A stretch of DNA of 64,000 nucleotides from Chionis minor (GCA_013398295.1 VZSF01011134.1:26529-90528); one strand, 5' to 3'; numbered from the stretch's first letter, positions 12,511 to 26,702 are shown. The notes: generated by a model from the letters alone, not told the origin. Numbers and translations: made by a program.

Positions 12511-13147
12511 GAGAATCCCAGAATGGTCCGGGGTGGAAACGACCTTCAAAGGTCATCTCATTCCAACCCCCCGGCCATGGGCAGGGACGCCTCCCGCTTG
12601 ACCAGGTTGCTCAAAGCCCCATCTAGCCTGGCCCCGAACACCTCCAGGGATGGGGCATCCACAGCTTCCTTGGGCAACCTGTTCCAGTGCCTCACCACCC
12701 TCAGCAGGAAAAATTTCTTCCTTAAGTCCAGTCTAAATCTACCCTCTTTCATTTTAAAACTATTCTCCTTTGGCCTGTCACTGCAGGCCTTGTAAAAAGT
12801 CTCTCTCCATCTTGTAAGCTCCCTTTGTATGTTGAAAGGCTGCAATCAAGTCTTGCCGGAGACTTCTGTGCCGGACAACCCCAGCTCTCGCAGAGGTGCT
12901 CCAGCCTTCTGATCACTTTCACGGCCCTCCTCTGGACCCGCTCCAGTAGGTCCATGTCCTTCTTATGTTGAGGGCTCCAGAGCTGGAGGCAGTACTCCGG
13001 GTGGGGTCTCACCAGAGCAGAGCAGAGGGGCAGAATCACCCCCCTGTACCTGCTGGCCACCCTGTTTCTGATGCAGCCCAAGATATGGTTGACTTTCTGG
13101 GCTGTGAGCACGCATTTCTGGCTCGTGTCCTATTTTTCATCCACCAC
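12511..13147 (-). mobile_element. CR1 LINE, 3' part including end of reverse-transcriptase ORF
   Basis: About 640 bp of CR1 in minus orientation, next to the CCDC149 CpG island. The minus strand encodes a C-terminal piece of CR1 ORF2 ([11 protein letters not shown], then [20 protein letters not shown]) before frames break. The plus-strand left edge (GAGAATCCCAGAATGG) is the reverse complement of the CR1 3' end. It is 5' truncated, as is usual for CR1, and not autonomous. Confidence 0.93.
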
Positions 13148-16100
13148 AGATATTATTCGTATGTAACGACGCTCCCGCGAATTAGGCACACAGTCGCATT
13201 GTACGTGTAAAGTAAGACACAGCAGGGGGAAACCTGGTAGAGGTAGAAAACCATCTTCTGGAAACGTGATAGTGGAACAGCGCCCACTTTGGGCACAGAT
13301 CTCTGTAGTCAGTCAGTTCATGGAGCTGTAAATAACATAATGACCCGGGACTTGGTCTGGCTTCTTTTTCTCCCTGCTTGTGCAGACTCCTCCACCAGAA
13401 GGAAACCCAAGCACACTACCCATGTGGCACTCCACAACCTGCCAGATACTTCCGTGGCTCAGCCGCACCCTCCACAGCCCTGTGGCCACAGCTGCTGCGT
13501 GGTATGTCCCCACAGACCAGGTCTACCTTGAAGCACATCATGTGCAATCTTTGTTATACACCTAACACGGCCAGTGCTCCCAGGATGTACGTTTTACAGG
13601 CAGAGTCCAAGTGTAATTGCATGGAATATTCAGGCAGTTTAAGCCACAATTACTTTTTGTTTTAAATAACACAATAAACGCTGCAAGACAACACAATTAA
13701 ATATGCGTGTCTCATTCCTTCCCACAATTTCCCCACTGTTAAGATTTGTTTGTGGTTTGGCAGCTAGGCAGTGTTCTTCTGTTCTCTAAAACGGATGAGA
13801 GATCCTCTTTTGACAAATTCGCATCCCTTCGAGCAGGTGATGCCTCAGCCTTGCCACTGACAATATTTCTGTTCCAGGTACTTAATTAATGGCTTATATG
13901 GGAAGAAACTTAGGCCACATCTAAACCAAGCAGGAGCTCTCTTTGAATGCAAGATTATCAAATCTAATAAATGATGGTGGTTATCTCCGTATAAAAAAGA
14001 CCAGGAGAGCAGCTAGCTTTAGCATGGAACTTTAGTTTGATAAATACAGAGTTCATACGTTTTACCTGCAAATTATAAATCAAACTTAGACATTTTCTCC
14101 AAATTATAGCCCATTTTCTCCTAAATTAGCTGTTTCTCATCTCTAGACATTCTGTAACGTTAGTGCTTTAGAGCGTACGTTTGTCTTTCCTCTTTGTTCA
14201 TATTTTTCCGTGGTTTACGTTGTCACGGGTGTGATATATCACAATCCTGCAAGTCCTCGCAGGCTTCTTGGCAAACCATTGCTGAAAACAGCATCTTGTT
14301 TGCACAGGCAAATAGCAAATAATGAAAACTAAATGAACAAGAACTGTAATTTAAACCCACTGATTAAAAGAATCATTAATGATATTAGAAACTCCATCAT
14401 TTTCATAGTATCATTAATAGTTTAAGCTATACAACTGCTAATGTAAATGAACCAAACAGAATCTTTTTCCCAGTTCTGCTTCACGTTTGCGGAATTTCTC
14501 TCCTTCATTTTCTTGGTCTTGTAGAACTCCAGTTCGGAATGCTCTTGCAGAAAGAGCTCTGCTTGTAAGAAAGATAACCCTGTAATAGCCCTCATTTTTG
14601 CGGGATGTCACTCATTTTAATCCCAAAGCTTCTTGCACTCCCCACAAACATAAGGTTTTATTTTTTATTGATGATAATTATTCAAATGAGAAGTAAATAT
14701 TCATGAAAGAGAGGTTATTAAAACAAAAAAACCCCTCTCTGTTTCTAGCTCTTAACGATTTTATCAAAAGCCTGATGAGAGCTGGTGTTTTTCAGAAAGG
14801 CAAGCTCTTGGATGAGAATAACCACTTTCTTTTGAAGTAAAAGAAAGATTCAAGGGAATAAATAAAAACTAAGCTGAAATGTGCCTTGAGTACGCTTGAT
14901 GGATCAGAAAGGAAATAAAAGAACCCAAATATGTATTTTTAAGTAATCACTTTTAGTGCCTGATGTCAAGCCTTTTGGCAGTTTCTTCAGCTTTCCTGAT
15001 CCTCTTTGTCTTACTTACCCCTGGTTACTGTGACTCTCCCACGTAACAGTCCTGGTTGGGACCAGGTTACTCTGCTAGCCTCTGGGCAGACACATGTCGA
15101 GATATGGCTTCTGCCTTAAATCAGACAAACAAGTCAAGAAGAAGGTGATAGAAAAGAAGTACTACCACCCCAAGTTCATGAATAGGAAACTGAAGAGGGA
15201 AGTAATTGCCTTGCCCAAGAAAACCCAAGTTTCAAACATAACCACGAAACAAAACTACAGGTTTCAAGAGTACTAACCTGCTGTTTTAATTGCAAAACTA
15301 ACAAGGTGTCTTGAGTCGTCTTCTACCTGCTGCAGTAACTGCTTTTGCATCGTTACCTTGCTAACATCAGAAGAATACAGTATTGTCATTGAACGTTTGA
15401 GAAAAGAATCATCTCTCAACCTTCCACTTCGGCTACCGTCCCGTTGTCTTTGCCTCTAGATGCATTATCTTCTTTGCTTTCTTCCTCTGTACATTCACTA
15501 GATAAACTTATCTGCTTCTAGTGTTTCATCTCCCTTCTCTGCAATTCTGCTTTGTGATCAATCTTTCCCTCGGTATCTTGAGTTCATCTGTCTTTTCACC
15601 AGATTACCCTCCACTTCTCTAAGCATTTTCTACGTTTCATTAAGAAGGTTCCAGACTTTCTAAAAAACCCCCTTTTTGCCTGGACAAATTACACACTCAG
15701 AATCACATCCAAGCTACCATGGCTCCTTGATGCTACTGCTCAGGTAAACATATGTAGGAGATTTAACCAACAGTTTTCACTTGTAGGAGACTTAATCAAC
15801 AGTTCTAAAACACAGCTTTCAGAAATGAGTGTCTTTGTCAGACATTAAGAAAGAAAACAACCCATTTTTTTACCCATAGCCAATGAATATGTTGCATCAA
15901 ATTTTGCTACTTATTTTTGTCAACATTTGTCTACTGCACTAACATCATCATTACATCTGTGTCCAACTCTAAAGAAATATATGATTAAAAAACCAGTGTA
16001 AATCCTTCAGATCTGGACAGGCTACATAATTGAAATGTAATGAAAACATGTAGTGCTTGTCCCCTGAAGGATGATTCAATCTGACTCTCCACAGATGTTT

Positions 16101-16699
16101 CAGGGTTCCATTTAATCAGGGTTTAAATACCTCTGAATGAGGATATAACCTATCATAGATAAAACATCCACTTTAGTACCTTTGTTAATTTATATCGGCA
16201 TTATTCTAGTTCATGTTCTTGCTAATCTGATGATACATAAATACATGCTCAAACCCTTATGCACACATTTTGGAGGAAGCGTCCTATGTTTGTTGGGGGT
16301 ACTACTTTTAGCATTTATCTGTTCCCGTGTTTGTTTTCTTTCCTTTGCTTTTGCTTTCCTTGTCAGAGGCTGCTTTTTGTCCATTTATATTCCAGCTGCG
16401 CCTTCTCAATTTTCTCAGGTTCATTGCTGGTTTCACTATCCTGTATCAGCTCTTCTACTTCACATGCATGATCTGTCAGCAGGACAATATGATCTGCAGA
16501 TCAGAAGCAGTTTAGCAGTTATTCATTTATGTTGAATTCTTTTGTGCCCAGTCAGATCCGTGAAGGACACATCTTAGGCAAACAACAAAGATCTTCAGAG
16601 TGATGGTGTTTCTTTTTTCCTCCTCAGCAGTTTTGGACCTTCAATATACTGTATTCCAGCGTGTGTTAGATGCTGCATATAACATTAAAATTGGAGACA

Positions 16700-16734
16700 G
16701 TCTTTATTTTCTTTTTCTTTTTTTTTTTTTTTTT
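16700..16734. repeat. T-rich tract
   Basis: A CTTT-type tract ending in about 17 T. Confidence 0.93.
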
Positions 16735-16810
16735 AAAGCTATTGTATGATTGTTAGCTAGTGCGACTGGATACTGGAGTGCAGGGTAGAGCAGCTCTTTC
16801 CTCTGGAGAG

Positions 16811-16890
16811 AGTGGGAAAAAAAAGAATTTGAGGGAAGAGACAGGAACTGAGTGGGAAAAAAAAGAATTTGAGGGAAGAGACAGGAACTG
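16811..16890. repeat. 40-bp tandem duplication (2 copies)
   Basis: The 40-base unit beginning AGTGGGAAAAAAAAGAATTT occurs twice back to back (16811-16850 and 16851-16890) with no difference seen. No N is present at the junction, so this may be a real recent slippage event. Confidence 0.95.
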
Positions 16891-19792
16891 ACTGTGACCT
16901 CACAAGGCAGCTCTGGGAAGGAGGTAGGTGGTGAGGTCTGGCCAAAAGAGGGAAGGGAAAAACTATGCAAAGCACCAGCCAAGAGGGAGGAGTGCAGGTA
17001 GTGGGTGGGATGCTCACGGAAAGAATTAAGGGGAAAGCTGTAAGGTGGGGGCGCGGAGGAGAGACTGCAAGTTTGAAAACAAACCAACTTTGAAAATTGA
17101 TGAACACGTATAAGCAAGAGAACAATCCTAACTCTGAGGTTTTCTGAGCGATTGAGAATCCAAAGTCAACAGTGTTCTGTTGTATAGATTTTCTAGGGGT
17201 ATTATATTATGTCTAACTTCATATGTAAGTGCTTTCAACAATTTTGTTTTAAAGGCTGGTTTTGCCGAGGCCCTGTGATGTCGCAGCATCTAACTTTTAG
17301 GCACCCTTCTGCCTAGGGAAATCTTCAGCCTCAGGCAATAGGGAAGGTTTCATTGAAAAACAGCTGTTTGGGTGCTTCCTAGCTCGCTATGGCTGAAGTG
17401 CTCAGAAAATGGATAGGGTGGTTGGCACAGGTGTTTGAGAAGGTCACCAGCCCTTCAATGTGGCTAGTAAACACCCATCATACAGAACTGCTCAGTTCAA
17501 ACACACTCTTGTGTGGACATACTCAGCCTGACACCAAGCATGGACTTCAGTAAAGTCCCCCAATACTACCAGGCTGTGGATGAGGCTCTGGAAGATGCTG
17601 AGGGGAGTTCAAATCTGACTTGATCAAGAAGGCTTTAAGTTCTTTAAGAACATCTGTAAAATTAATTGGTTTGATCTAGGCTGTATTGGAGAAGTTTGGC
17701 ACTGTGGTCTCCGCTAGTGATAGTAGATAACTGTGTAGAGGTCATCAGTAAGTTGTTTTGCGTTCACCAGAAGAATTCATGGCTCTTCTTCCCCTCACCG
17801 TAAGAATAAAGACAAATCAGTAGGAACTGGAAGATAGCAGTAAAGAAAAAAAGCACAAAATCTCAGAGCCTGTTTTAAGGCCTTGTCATTACAATTGAAT
17901 ATAGAGTTAGTGTAAATGAATTCTGTTTTCCCAGAGGCATCAAACTCCTCCTGTCAAGACAGTCTCTCTTGAGAGACTGGAAAGTCTTTCACTGTCCTCC
18001 TTCTGCATTATTATTATTTCCCTTAAAATATCTTGCTATTGATGTAACTAAAAATGCAATATAAGATCAGAGAAAATATTTTGCCAAGTGACTCAGACAG
18101 GCACAACTGATGGGTACTGAGGAAACGTGTACTGCATTTTATGTTCCTCTGACTGTGTTAGAAAGATATAAGAAAGAGTTCATTTTACTAAGAAATCCGG
18201 GTGGGGAATTCAGACTACTTTCTGCTACTATGAAATTGAAGAGTGACCTAGTACTGTCATCAGATCTGACATATGAGTGGCTTTTCAGACTTGTAAGTTC
18301 ATTTTTCAACTGGTGGGATATATCAAATCCCCGAAAGCTGTCTGACCATTGTGAAGACATTTATTGCTGTGACCACACCAGAGTCTTCAGCACAAAGACC
18401 ATCACTTTACATATGTGGTCAATACTCAGCAGACTGTGAGCAAAGAACGAGGTGGGGAACATGAAGGACAACCAGCCTGATCTTGTGCTTCCTAGTCAAT
18501 GTAGAGGGAATAAAGAAAGAAAGCTCACTGACTGACAGCACAAAAATGGAATTGAAACAGAACTTGTTGAGAATATCACAGCAAAATAATTTTCCACTTG
18601 AAACTGTCTATCTGGAAAAAAACCACAGTATGTGTGCTTTGGTATGCATTTTTTTCTGGATTAATGGGGAAATTTCTCATAAACCCCCTTGGAGTGGGCA
18701 ATGGCACCATGCAGAGACACTGAGCTGAAGTTTGCCTGTTTTACATTCCAATTGTGCAGACCTTTGGGACTTCAACCTAAGCGAAGTTTGGTGGGCATTC
18801 TTTTCTCTCCATGGAAGCTTCTCCAGTTGGCAAAAGCAGTTAAATGTTAATCGGATCAAGGAGCTGAAGCTTGGGTTTCTACATCCCAGATAAAGCCATA
18901 ACTGGTGGGATATAGGCTCCCTCTCACATAAATACATAGTTATAAAAGTGCAACAGCTTCAACGGAAGAAATTAATAGATCTGTTTCTACGCTCCAGGTT
19001 TGAATCAGATGGAAAGAAATTAAACCCTGTAATTCCTCTGTCACAGCGGCCATCGTAGTCAATGCTGTTCTAGACTGACTGTCTCTTTTCCTTGCCTCTG
19101 TCGCTTTCTTGTGTTGGTGACAATTTTACTGATGAGATTATGATCCTATTAAATTATTACTCCAGTGAAAGTAGATCTATACATTTAATTTATTAATTAC
19201 TTAGTAATTATTAAAGTAATTACTTTACCTTTGAATTTCATAGCTTTTTCTTTTTATTCTCAGTTCCTAACTGTTTATTTTTAAAATAAAGTATTTTACC
19301 AAGAAAGGGTTTTTTCTTCATGCTTGTTAGTCACTGAATCAATTTAAAATATAATCTCCTGGTCCTAGTGAGGGGTCATATGTGGATGGTATGTTTATTT
19401 ATTTACTCTGACAGATGGTGGGGGCACCAAACCGTCAGTACCAAGGCAGAACCCCATAAAATTAGATGAGATAAGGGCTGAGAGCTCTGACTCATGTTCA
19501 GCAGTGGGCAGAAATCACAGGCTGAAGTGGGTACTCTGCCTGCCCCTTGCCTTGTCCTCCGGAGGCAGCTTGTAGGGAGAAATAAAAATTATGAAACAGT
19601 TTCCGAATCACAATTTTAAGCCAAGCTTACTGAAATGAATGAAAATTAGTTTCAGTTAATGCCATACATATCTATGGTACTTTCTTTAGCCATCTGATTT
19701 ATATCTGCCACCTTCTGCAAATGAGATTCCTGAAACCTGCCAACAGGGCACAAGAAGTGGTTTTGAGGGTGTGTGCTAGCAATTTGGTGTGG

Positions 19793-19965
19793 TCATAGAA
19801 CCATAGAATCATAGAATGTTAGGGGTTGGAAGGGACCTCTGGAGATCATCTAGTCCACCCCCCCTGCCAGACCCGGTACACCTACAGCAGGTTGTGCAGG
19901 ATGGTGTCCAGGCGGGTTTGGAATGTCTCCAGAGTCAGAGTCTCCACCACCTGGTTAGCTGTATG
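19793..19965 (-). mobile_element. CR1 LINE 3' end fragment
   Basis: The plus strand starts with repeated ATAGAATCATAGAATG and continues GGTTGGAAGGGACCTCTGGA, which is the reverse complement of the CR1 3' terminus. It is 5' truncated. Confidence 0.92.
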
Positions 19966-20097
19966 CAGAGATGAGGAGCCAAAGACATTCAGATCTCTGC
20001 TGAATAGGTCAGAACCTATATGATTTTGCCAGAAATATTTTCTCCATGACAGGTTTTCTCCATCATGGACTTAAAAGTTTTGTATCCTCTCTGCAAA

Positions 20098-20254
20098 GCT
20101 TGTCAAGCACTGGAACAGGCTGTTCAGAGAAATGGTTGAGCCACCATCCTTGGAGATATCTAGAAGACATGTAGACATGGTGATTAGGGACATGGTTTAC
20201 TGCTGGAGTTGGTAGTGTTAGGTTTACAATTGGACAAAATTCTATCATTCTATA
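20098..20254 (+). mobile_element. CR1 LINE 3' end fragment, diverged
   Basis: The pattern AAGCACTGGAACAGGCTGTT, CACCATCCTTGGAGATAT, AGGGACATGGTTTACTG and GTGTTAGGTTTACAATTGGA follows CR1 3' sequence, ending with ATTCTATCATTCTAT. It is more diverged than the neighbouring CR1 on the other strand. Confidence 0.8.
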
Positions 20255-21229
20255 TCAAGATTCTTGTTAAGTAGAAGCATCTTTGCTCTACAGAAACACG
20301 TACATTTAAAGGCTGGGATAAATAAAATTAACTAGTGCTTTCACCACTGGAGCTGGGGTCCAAGAGGACCGCCCTGGTTAAGCAACTTCAGGGCTAGAAG
20401 ATGTGGAGAGACCGTGGTGGAACTTCAAATGCTACAGGAAACCTAATTCCCATCCAAACTTTAAGATGTCTGGCCCTTCTGCTTTAAAAGAAGCAATAAC
20501 AGCACACTGTTGTGTACTGAGTAATGAGGCCTCTCGGTGTTCCTGTGTTTGAGTAGGATGGCAGCCAATTTGTGTACGCAAAAAATCAGACTTTGGTGGA
20601 ACATTGCTAGATTTTGGGACCCTCTTATGAGCTTGCTGTGCTGAGTCTTAATTGTTGCCAGTTCTAGACTGTTCTCAGTCCGTTCCTAAAATAAAGACAA
20701 AAAATTCCATACAGTAAGAGCTAAGAAGTCAAAGCCTGGTTAAGGCTTTTCCTTGGACATTTTTCTGATGGAGAGTGCACTCTGCACTCTCCAGCCCTCC
20801 AGTTCTGTCCTGTTCATGGGTTTCACTAACAGCACAATGTCATTTGTCTCCACTTTAGTGGTTGGGCAGATTCTGACAAACCAGGAAAATGTATCTGTTT
20901 CAATTTGGTATTTAACAAGGTGCACAGATGGTGTTAAAAAGCAGGTAGAAGTGGTTAATCACCTGTGAATTTTAGGCATTTTTCTGCTGTCCATAGAGGA
21001 CTTCAGAAGTGCATTTGCTGCATGGGTTTCTCCATGATGATTAGCATTTTCATGGTTGTTTTCAATCAATCACCCCAGAGAGGTTTGCAAATCTTTTAAT
21101 TCCAAAGCTGTGAAGACCTGCCTATGTCCACATTCCTAGCGCAACAAATGATTTGGGACCTGAATCATGTGGTATTCAGTATTCGCGATCAGGCATATCC
21201 GTACCTCATCGCACCCTAAATTGTTTCAT

Positions 21230-21640
21230 TTTACTGACACCATCTGTTTCTTGTGCCTAAACCAATTTGTATTCCATTTCAAGAGTTGTCCCCTATGCTC
21301 AGCTTTCTGACCTTGTAAATCGATCTCCTGTACAGTCTGTAACAAATACTTTCCTGAAATCTGGAAGAATTATGTCAACGATTTCATCTTTATCAATTCA
21401 GAAATGCATTGACATGACCCTAATACATTTGTCATACATGATCTTCTTTTAACAGAACCTTGCAGCATTCCCTTTACTAAATCACATCTCTAACTGAATT
21501 GTAATCTCCCTTATAAATGTTTCCATTATCTTGCTCACTACTACAGTCAGTCTTACAAGTCTGTATTTCATTGGGTCTTCCAAGTGTCTCTTTTTGACAG
21601 CTATTGAAGCCACTCAACGGCGAAGTGCATTTCAGGTAAA
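21230..21640 (-). mobile_element. Ancient LINE fragment (CR1/L3-like), diverged
   Basis: On the plus strand the order of weak landmarks (AACCAATTTGT, then GAAATCTGGAAGAATTATGT, TTTCCATTATCTTGCTCACT, CAGTCTTACAAGTCTGTATT, and a CTCTTTTTGACAGC stretch) resembles the reverse complement of the RT region of old amniote CR1/L3-type LINEs. The match is from memory and eye only, so family and limits are uncertain. Confidence 0.35.
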
Positions 21641-24600
21641 TATAATTGATATGCCCTTTAAAAGAAGAAGAAAAAAATTAAAACCTAGTAAAATATACTC
21701 CTGGTGTTCAATAGTAATTTTAGAAATTCACTGAAATGAATGGAGAATAAAGGGGGATTTCTTTATTGCTGGCAGTTAGTGGCATTGATGGATCATGGCA
21801 TAGCCATTCTCAGTATGGCCAAATAATTTTGCTGTATAGAATTTTATATAGCTACAGCTAAAATTCAATGAACTGATTCTGAAAGTTCAGGATAAACTAT
21901 AACAATAAGTTAAGCCCTTAAATCGATTTGGTATTTTAAAAGCATAGGGAGCAGCAAGATGTCATCTTCCTTCACAGATGTAACTTTAACTGGAACTGTA
22001 AATCCAAAGCAGAGTATTGGGGGATAAGGGTCTATAATGTGTGATTTAAGATCCATCCTGGAAATCAGTGAGGATTTGAGTACACCAACTCTAAAACATA
22101 ATCGGAACGTTATTAGAGTCCATCCAGAAAGTTAGGAGGGTATTTTTTTAGAAGAATAAAGATAAATTTCATATCTTAAAAAGGCTATTTTTGAGGAGTG
22201 CCAGGCAAGTCGAGAAAAGAAAATGACTGTGAAAGAAGAAGCAGAGCAGCAGCAGATAACTACTCATCCTACTATCCTCTCAAGATACGAGCTGGGGATG
22301 ATTTCTATCAACGACTTCCAAATATAACATTATTCAGCTTTCATTATGTTGTCAATCTAATTTGAATGTAAGTTATTCAGAGCACATGGCTGTGTTGCCT
22401 TGTGTTTGCCTGTAAAGTGCTGCACACCCCAAGACAGGGAAAAAAGCGAGAATTATTGGATTAGAGGGAGATAACGTCCTCATTGAAAGTCCTGTGTGCA
22501 AACGCTTGTTTTCTAATCACCTTTGTGAAACCTGCTCCTGCTATACCACACAGAGCAATTCTTCTTCAAAGTAAGAAGAATTGCAGCTTATTTTATACTA
22601 ACCCTGGACAGCCTTTCTACTTATGAGGAATGGGAGAAACTCCTGCCAACTTACATTAGTTTCTGGGAAAAAAACCCACCTGAACTCCCAAGATTTGGCT
22701 TTGGTGATGACCTTAAGATCACAGAACTCTCAATATTGAACAAACTCCATGTTTGAGATGAAATCCTGAATTCATACTGAAGTGAAATAGAGTTTTTTCA
22801 TTGACGTTAGAAAGGCCAAGGTTTCAATCCTTCCTTTTGAGACAGGAGTTATTAAAGTTTTTGCATGGTTACATCAGACTTGAGTTTTGTAGAGATAGCC
22901 CACAAGTAATACAGAAAACATTATCCCTAGGGCTGCAAGATTGAAGATAGTCACTGTGACCTAAAATAGTAACTTGTTATGTGCTGACAAGTCCACCTTC
23001 TTTCTCCTAACTCTAAATAAAAGCATGAAAGTTTAACCAAAGGGACAATTAGAGCCTGAGAATGTGCACCTACCTTTATCTGCCTACTGGGTAATTTTCT
23101 AACTTTTGGCTTCCCTTTCCCTTTTTCCCCCTCTTTACAATAAATCTACTCTGAATTTCCCTATTTTTGTTGCATTGGCTCATTTTCCTCCTCTTTGTAT
23201 TTTATTTTTGTTCTCTTTCTGCCCTTTGGTTCTAGACAGGCCCTTTTTCTCTCCGGGTTTGTTTTGTGTGTCTGCCTTTGAGCAGCTTTCCTCGCTCTCC
23301 ACCCCAGGGCCTGACTGAAGGACTAGTTCACAATTACAAAAACCTAGCTCAGAGAGGGTTTCCTCTCCTGAACCCTCAGGTCTGTCGCTGGCCCACCCAT
23401 GGCTCCCGTCTCATTCTCAAATGGGGCCAGGGTGAGGACTGCTGTCTTTGCTGCAACTCTGGCTGGTACTTTTGGGCGCGAGGTGCATTTGCAGCTTGAT
23501 TGGAAGCCGTTGCGGAGCATCGTGAAGAAAGCACTTGCGAGGCACCACAGTGCATCCTACCCAAGCCTCCAGTAGTGCGAGCCAAGGATAAAGTGAGTCC
23601 ACGAGGGTAGCTGCCATCAGCAGACTGGGCAGCACGCTGGGACCGGAGACTAAGCAGAGACTGTGTGTGACAGACATGGGGCTGTAAGCGTGCTGCTGGA
23701 CCACTGCCTCTCCCTCGGGCGATACACCGGAGCTAGGTCCAGCAGATCAATCCATGGCTCTCCATGACTGTTCACTCCACTCCCTACAAAGGCAGGAGGT
23801 TGAAAAATGCCAGCTAATGATGGAAAGTACAAGAATTGATCAAACAAGGTGAATACCTACCACATAAAGCTAGGGATGTAAAAGGTATAGGCTTGAGCTA
23901 AGCCAAGTGCATTGCATATCCAGCTGAGAGGATAATGGGAACAGTTTAAGATATGAAAATGATACTGCTTCCATCTGAACAGCCAAAAAAAAAGAAAATN
24001 TATTACTTGGGAAAAAGCCAGAAGATGGTTCTTGCCTTCATACAACAGAATGTACATAGTGGTGGTGCGTTGCATTCCCATTCTGGGAGCTGGGCTACCC
24101 TCTGTTCACAGTGGCAAGGGGTGAAGGACAGGCACAGAACAGAGGAAAAGGGCTAGTGGTGGATGGTGGATTGTCACTGTAGTCCTTTCAAAGACTAAAA
24201 GGCAGCCAGGCTGACAGGTAGAAGTACCAGCACCTGAACAACTTACAAAGAGCACAGGAGCAACGTGGACAACACCAAGCTGGGCTGAAAGCGTGGTCCT
24301 GCAGCAGAGTCAAAGCACTAGGCCATTACCTGCCAGCAAGCAAGTCTGGGTGCAGGCACTAAACACGTCCCCACGCAACAGGAGAAAGCGGTACAGGAAA
24401 GCTGAGGAGAGGGAGAGTCTCAGGAGGGTGATGGAGACCAAGCTGCTGAGCGCCCAGCCCAAGCAGAAGGGTCCTGGCATGGAACAGCGAGCTGCACACT
24501 GGGCAGACTACACAGAAAATCAGCAGTGTTATGTGAGCCCACATGCAAGTAAAAAATGGTAGGATTTTGTGACTTTTCAGGCGTCTGACTCATGATTTTT

Positions 24601-26702
24601 GGACTTCAGGTGAGCAGCAGTAGTATAGGCAGTTCTGTAAAACGTTCTCCACTCAAGGATCCATTCCACATATACCATACTTCTACTGAAATTTACGATA
24701 ACTAGGCATATTAGAAAATGATACTGGAAAAAGTGATTTATGGTAAAAGGAGGGAAAAAAATCATGAGTTTGAGCAGTCCACAGGAGAGCATTTGCCCTA
24801 CGGCTTATCTACGTTAAGAGGCAAAGAGATGTCCCACGCAGGCTGCACCAGAGATGTTTCCTCACAGCCGTCTTGTCACCGATAGGGCTGTGTGGCTGCT
24901 TCTCTCACCTGGACCACGTATATCGCGCCGGCAAGAGCTGACGTGGGAGTGAACCCCCCCACCCCACCGTTGCACTGCTTGCCACTACAGTTACTATTTT
25001 TCTTTTTTGTTAAGGGCAGGATTTAAATCAGCTTTGAAGTTTTACGCTGGCATAATGTTAGGATGAAAGCAGTTAGTAACCAGTGGGGAAAAAACCACTG
25101 CCACAAAAAATAAATATAAATGAGGTATTCTGTTACAGTATTAGAGCATTTCAACCCTCAGGGGTTATTCATGTAAATGAATCTTGTGCTTATTCTGTCA
25201 GGGAACACAAATTAATAGCACATGAAGAAATATGAACCAACAGTCTTAAAACCCCAGATGAAATCAAACCACACAAATCAGATCCCATTATAGATTTCAG
25301 GACCATGGTCTCGATCAGAGAGCATTTTGCTTCCGTAAATAAAGTTGTTAAAGGTGACCCCATATGAGGGTGAGAGTTTCTAACTTACCTCCCAAAATGT
25401 CTGAGGTGATTTTCTTTTGGATTGTGGCTGTCACCACATAAAACTGAAAGGTCTGCAAATACGGTTTATTTGGAGAGCACCTGAAGGTGTGATTGATCCC
25501 AGAGCTCTATTGGCATAGAGACTCGCCAAAGTGTGCTTTCAGAAAACATAGTTGACTGCTCAACACCACCACCGTGAGAATTAGCATCATTCCCCACCAA
25601 AACTAACACTTATTCTGCTTAGCTATGACCCTAAACAATGTGTAAAGTTGAACTATGAGAGGGAATACTCCACATAATTCCGTTCCTTAATATGGGTGAA
25701 TCTCCAAATACTGAAAAGATACCAAAATTTAGACTAGTACAGGAGTAAAAAAAAAATAATTAAAAATTAAAGTTTCAGTGATATAAAAAGTGATCACAAT
25801 AAAGAGAAATCACTCATGATATCAAAAACATTGGCAATCCAAATATCTGGAATTTACCTGCTGCCTTATCATTTGCCCACCAGTGTCACAACATTGGGTT
25901 TGGGTTTTTTTGTCTCCTTGTATCATAACGCTGAGTTTCCACTAGATCACACTTTGAAACAGTTTAGAGGCGATATGAAAGCAAAGTGATGAAAAGAAGG
26001 AAGATTTTTGCTTGGTCACTTGAACCTTGGATTTGGGTATCTAAATTACCCGAGACTAATCTAAATTACCTAACTTACTTCTAATGAGAGTGAGTTACAA
26101 TGTTTACCCTGAATCGGAATGGCTTTCAGTCTGTGGAAAGCATGCTTTGCATCTCATGGGGGAGGTATAGTTCCATAGCAGAGGAATTCAAATTCAGCCC
26201 GTATCTGCACTAGCCATATTGGTACCCAGGTACCTTACATGGCTTATCTGCCTTTAGAGGTCTCTGTTCAGCGAGAGAGCATCCCTTTAGTCTTTCTACA
26301 GCTTGTTATGTTGTTTACGAACTTCTCAGGCTGCTCTTGAAAATGCTTTTTTCCTCTTCCCAGTGTGAAGGTACAACATGCTGTTACTGTTTACAGCAAA
26401 TAGGCTAGCATGACTATGCATGCGAAGCAGGAACATATATGCACTGGTTTATTTGCTGTGGGGTTCTCACAGAAACTTGAATAAACACAATTTTTAAATA
26501 GCTTTGGTATCAAACTGGGTCATTTTGTAAAGGAAAAGGAAAGAAGGCTCAAAAGGAATTTGTGGGAAATACCGTGAAAGAAGTAACTTGAAAATATAGC
26601 TTGCTGTTAATAACTTCCTAAGAACTGGCCTAATTTTAGTGACCTCCTAGAGGAACATAATACTATCTAGTCTGTTTGGAGGTAGTATATTCTTTCCAGG
26701 AG

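Noticed and set aside
11587..12556. Long open frames through the N gap at the CpG island
   Set aside because: Their length is created by undefined codons over N. The flanking translations are low-complexity GC-rich sequence and do not match the expected start of CCDC149.
12749..13111. 120-codon minus-strand frame that looks like a gene
   Set aside because: It is the C-terminal part of CR1 ORF2, a transposon remnant, not a host gene.
16182..16535. Hydrophobic plus-strand frame suggesting a membrane protein
   Set aside because: Apparent hydrophobicity comes from T-rich sequence. The opposite strand looks more protein-like, and no domain was recognised.
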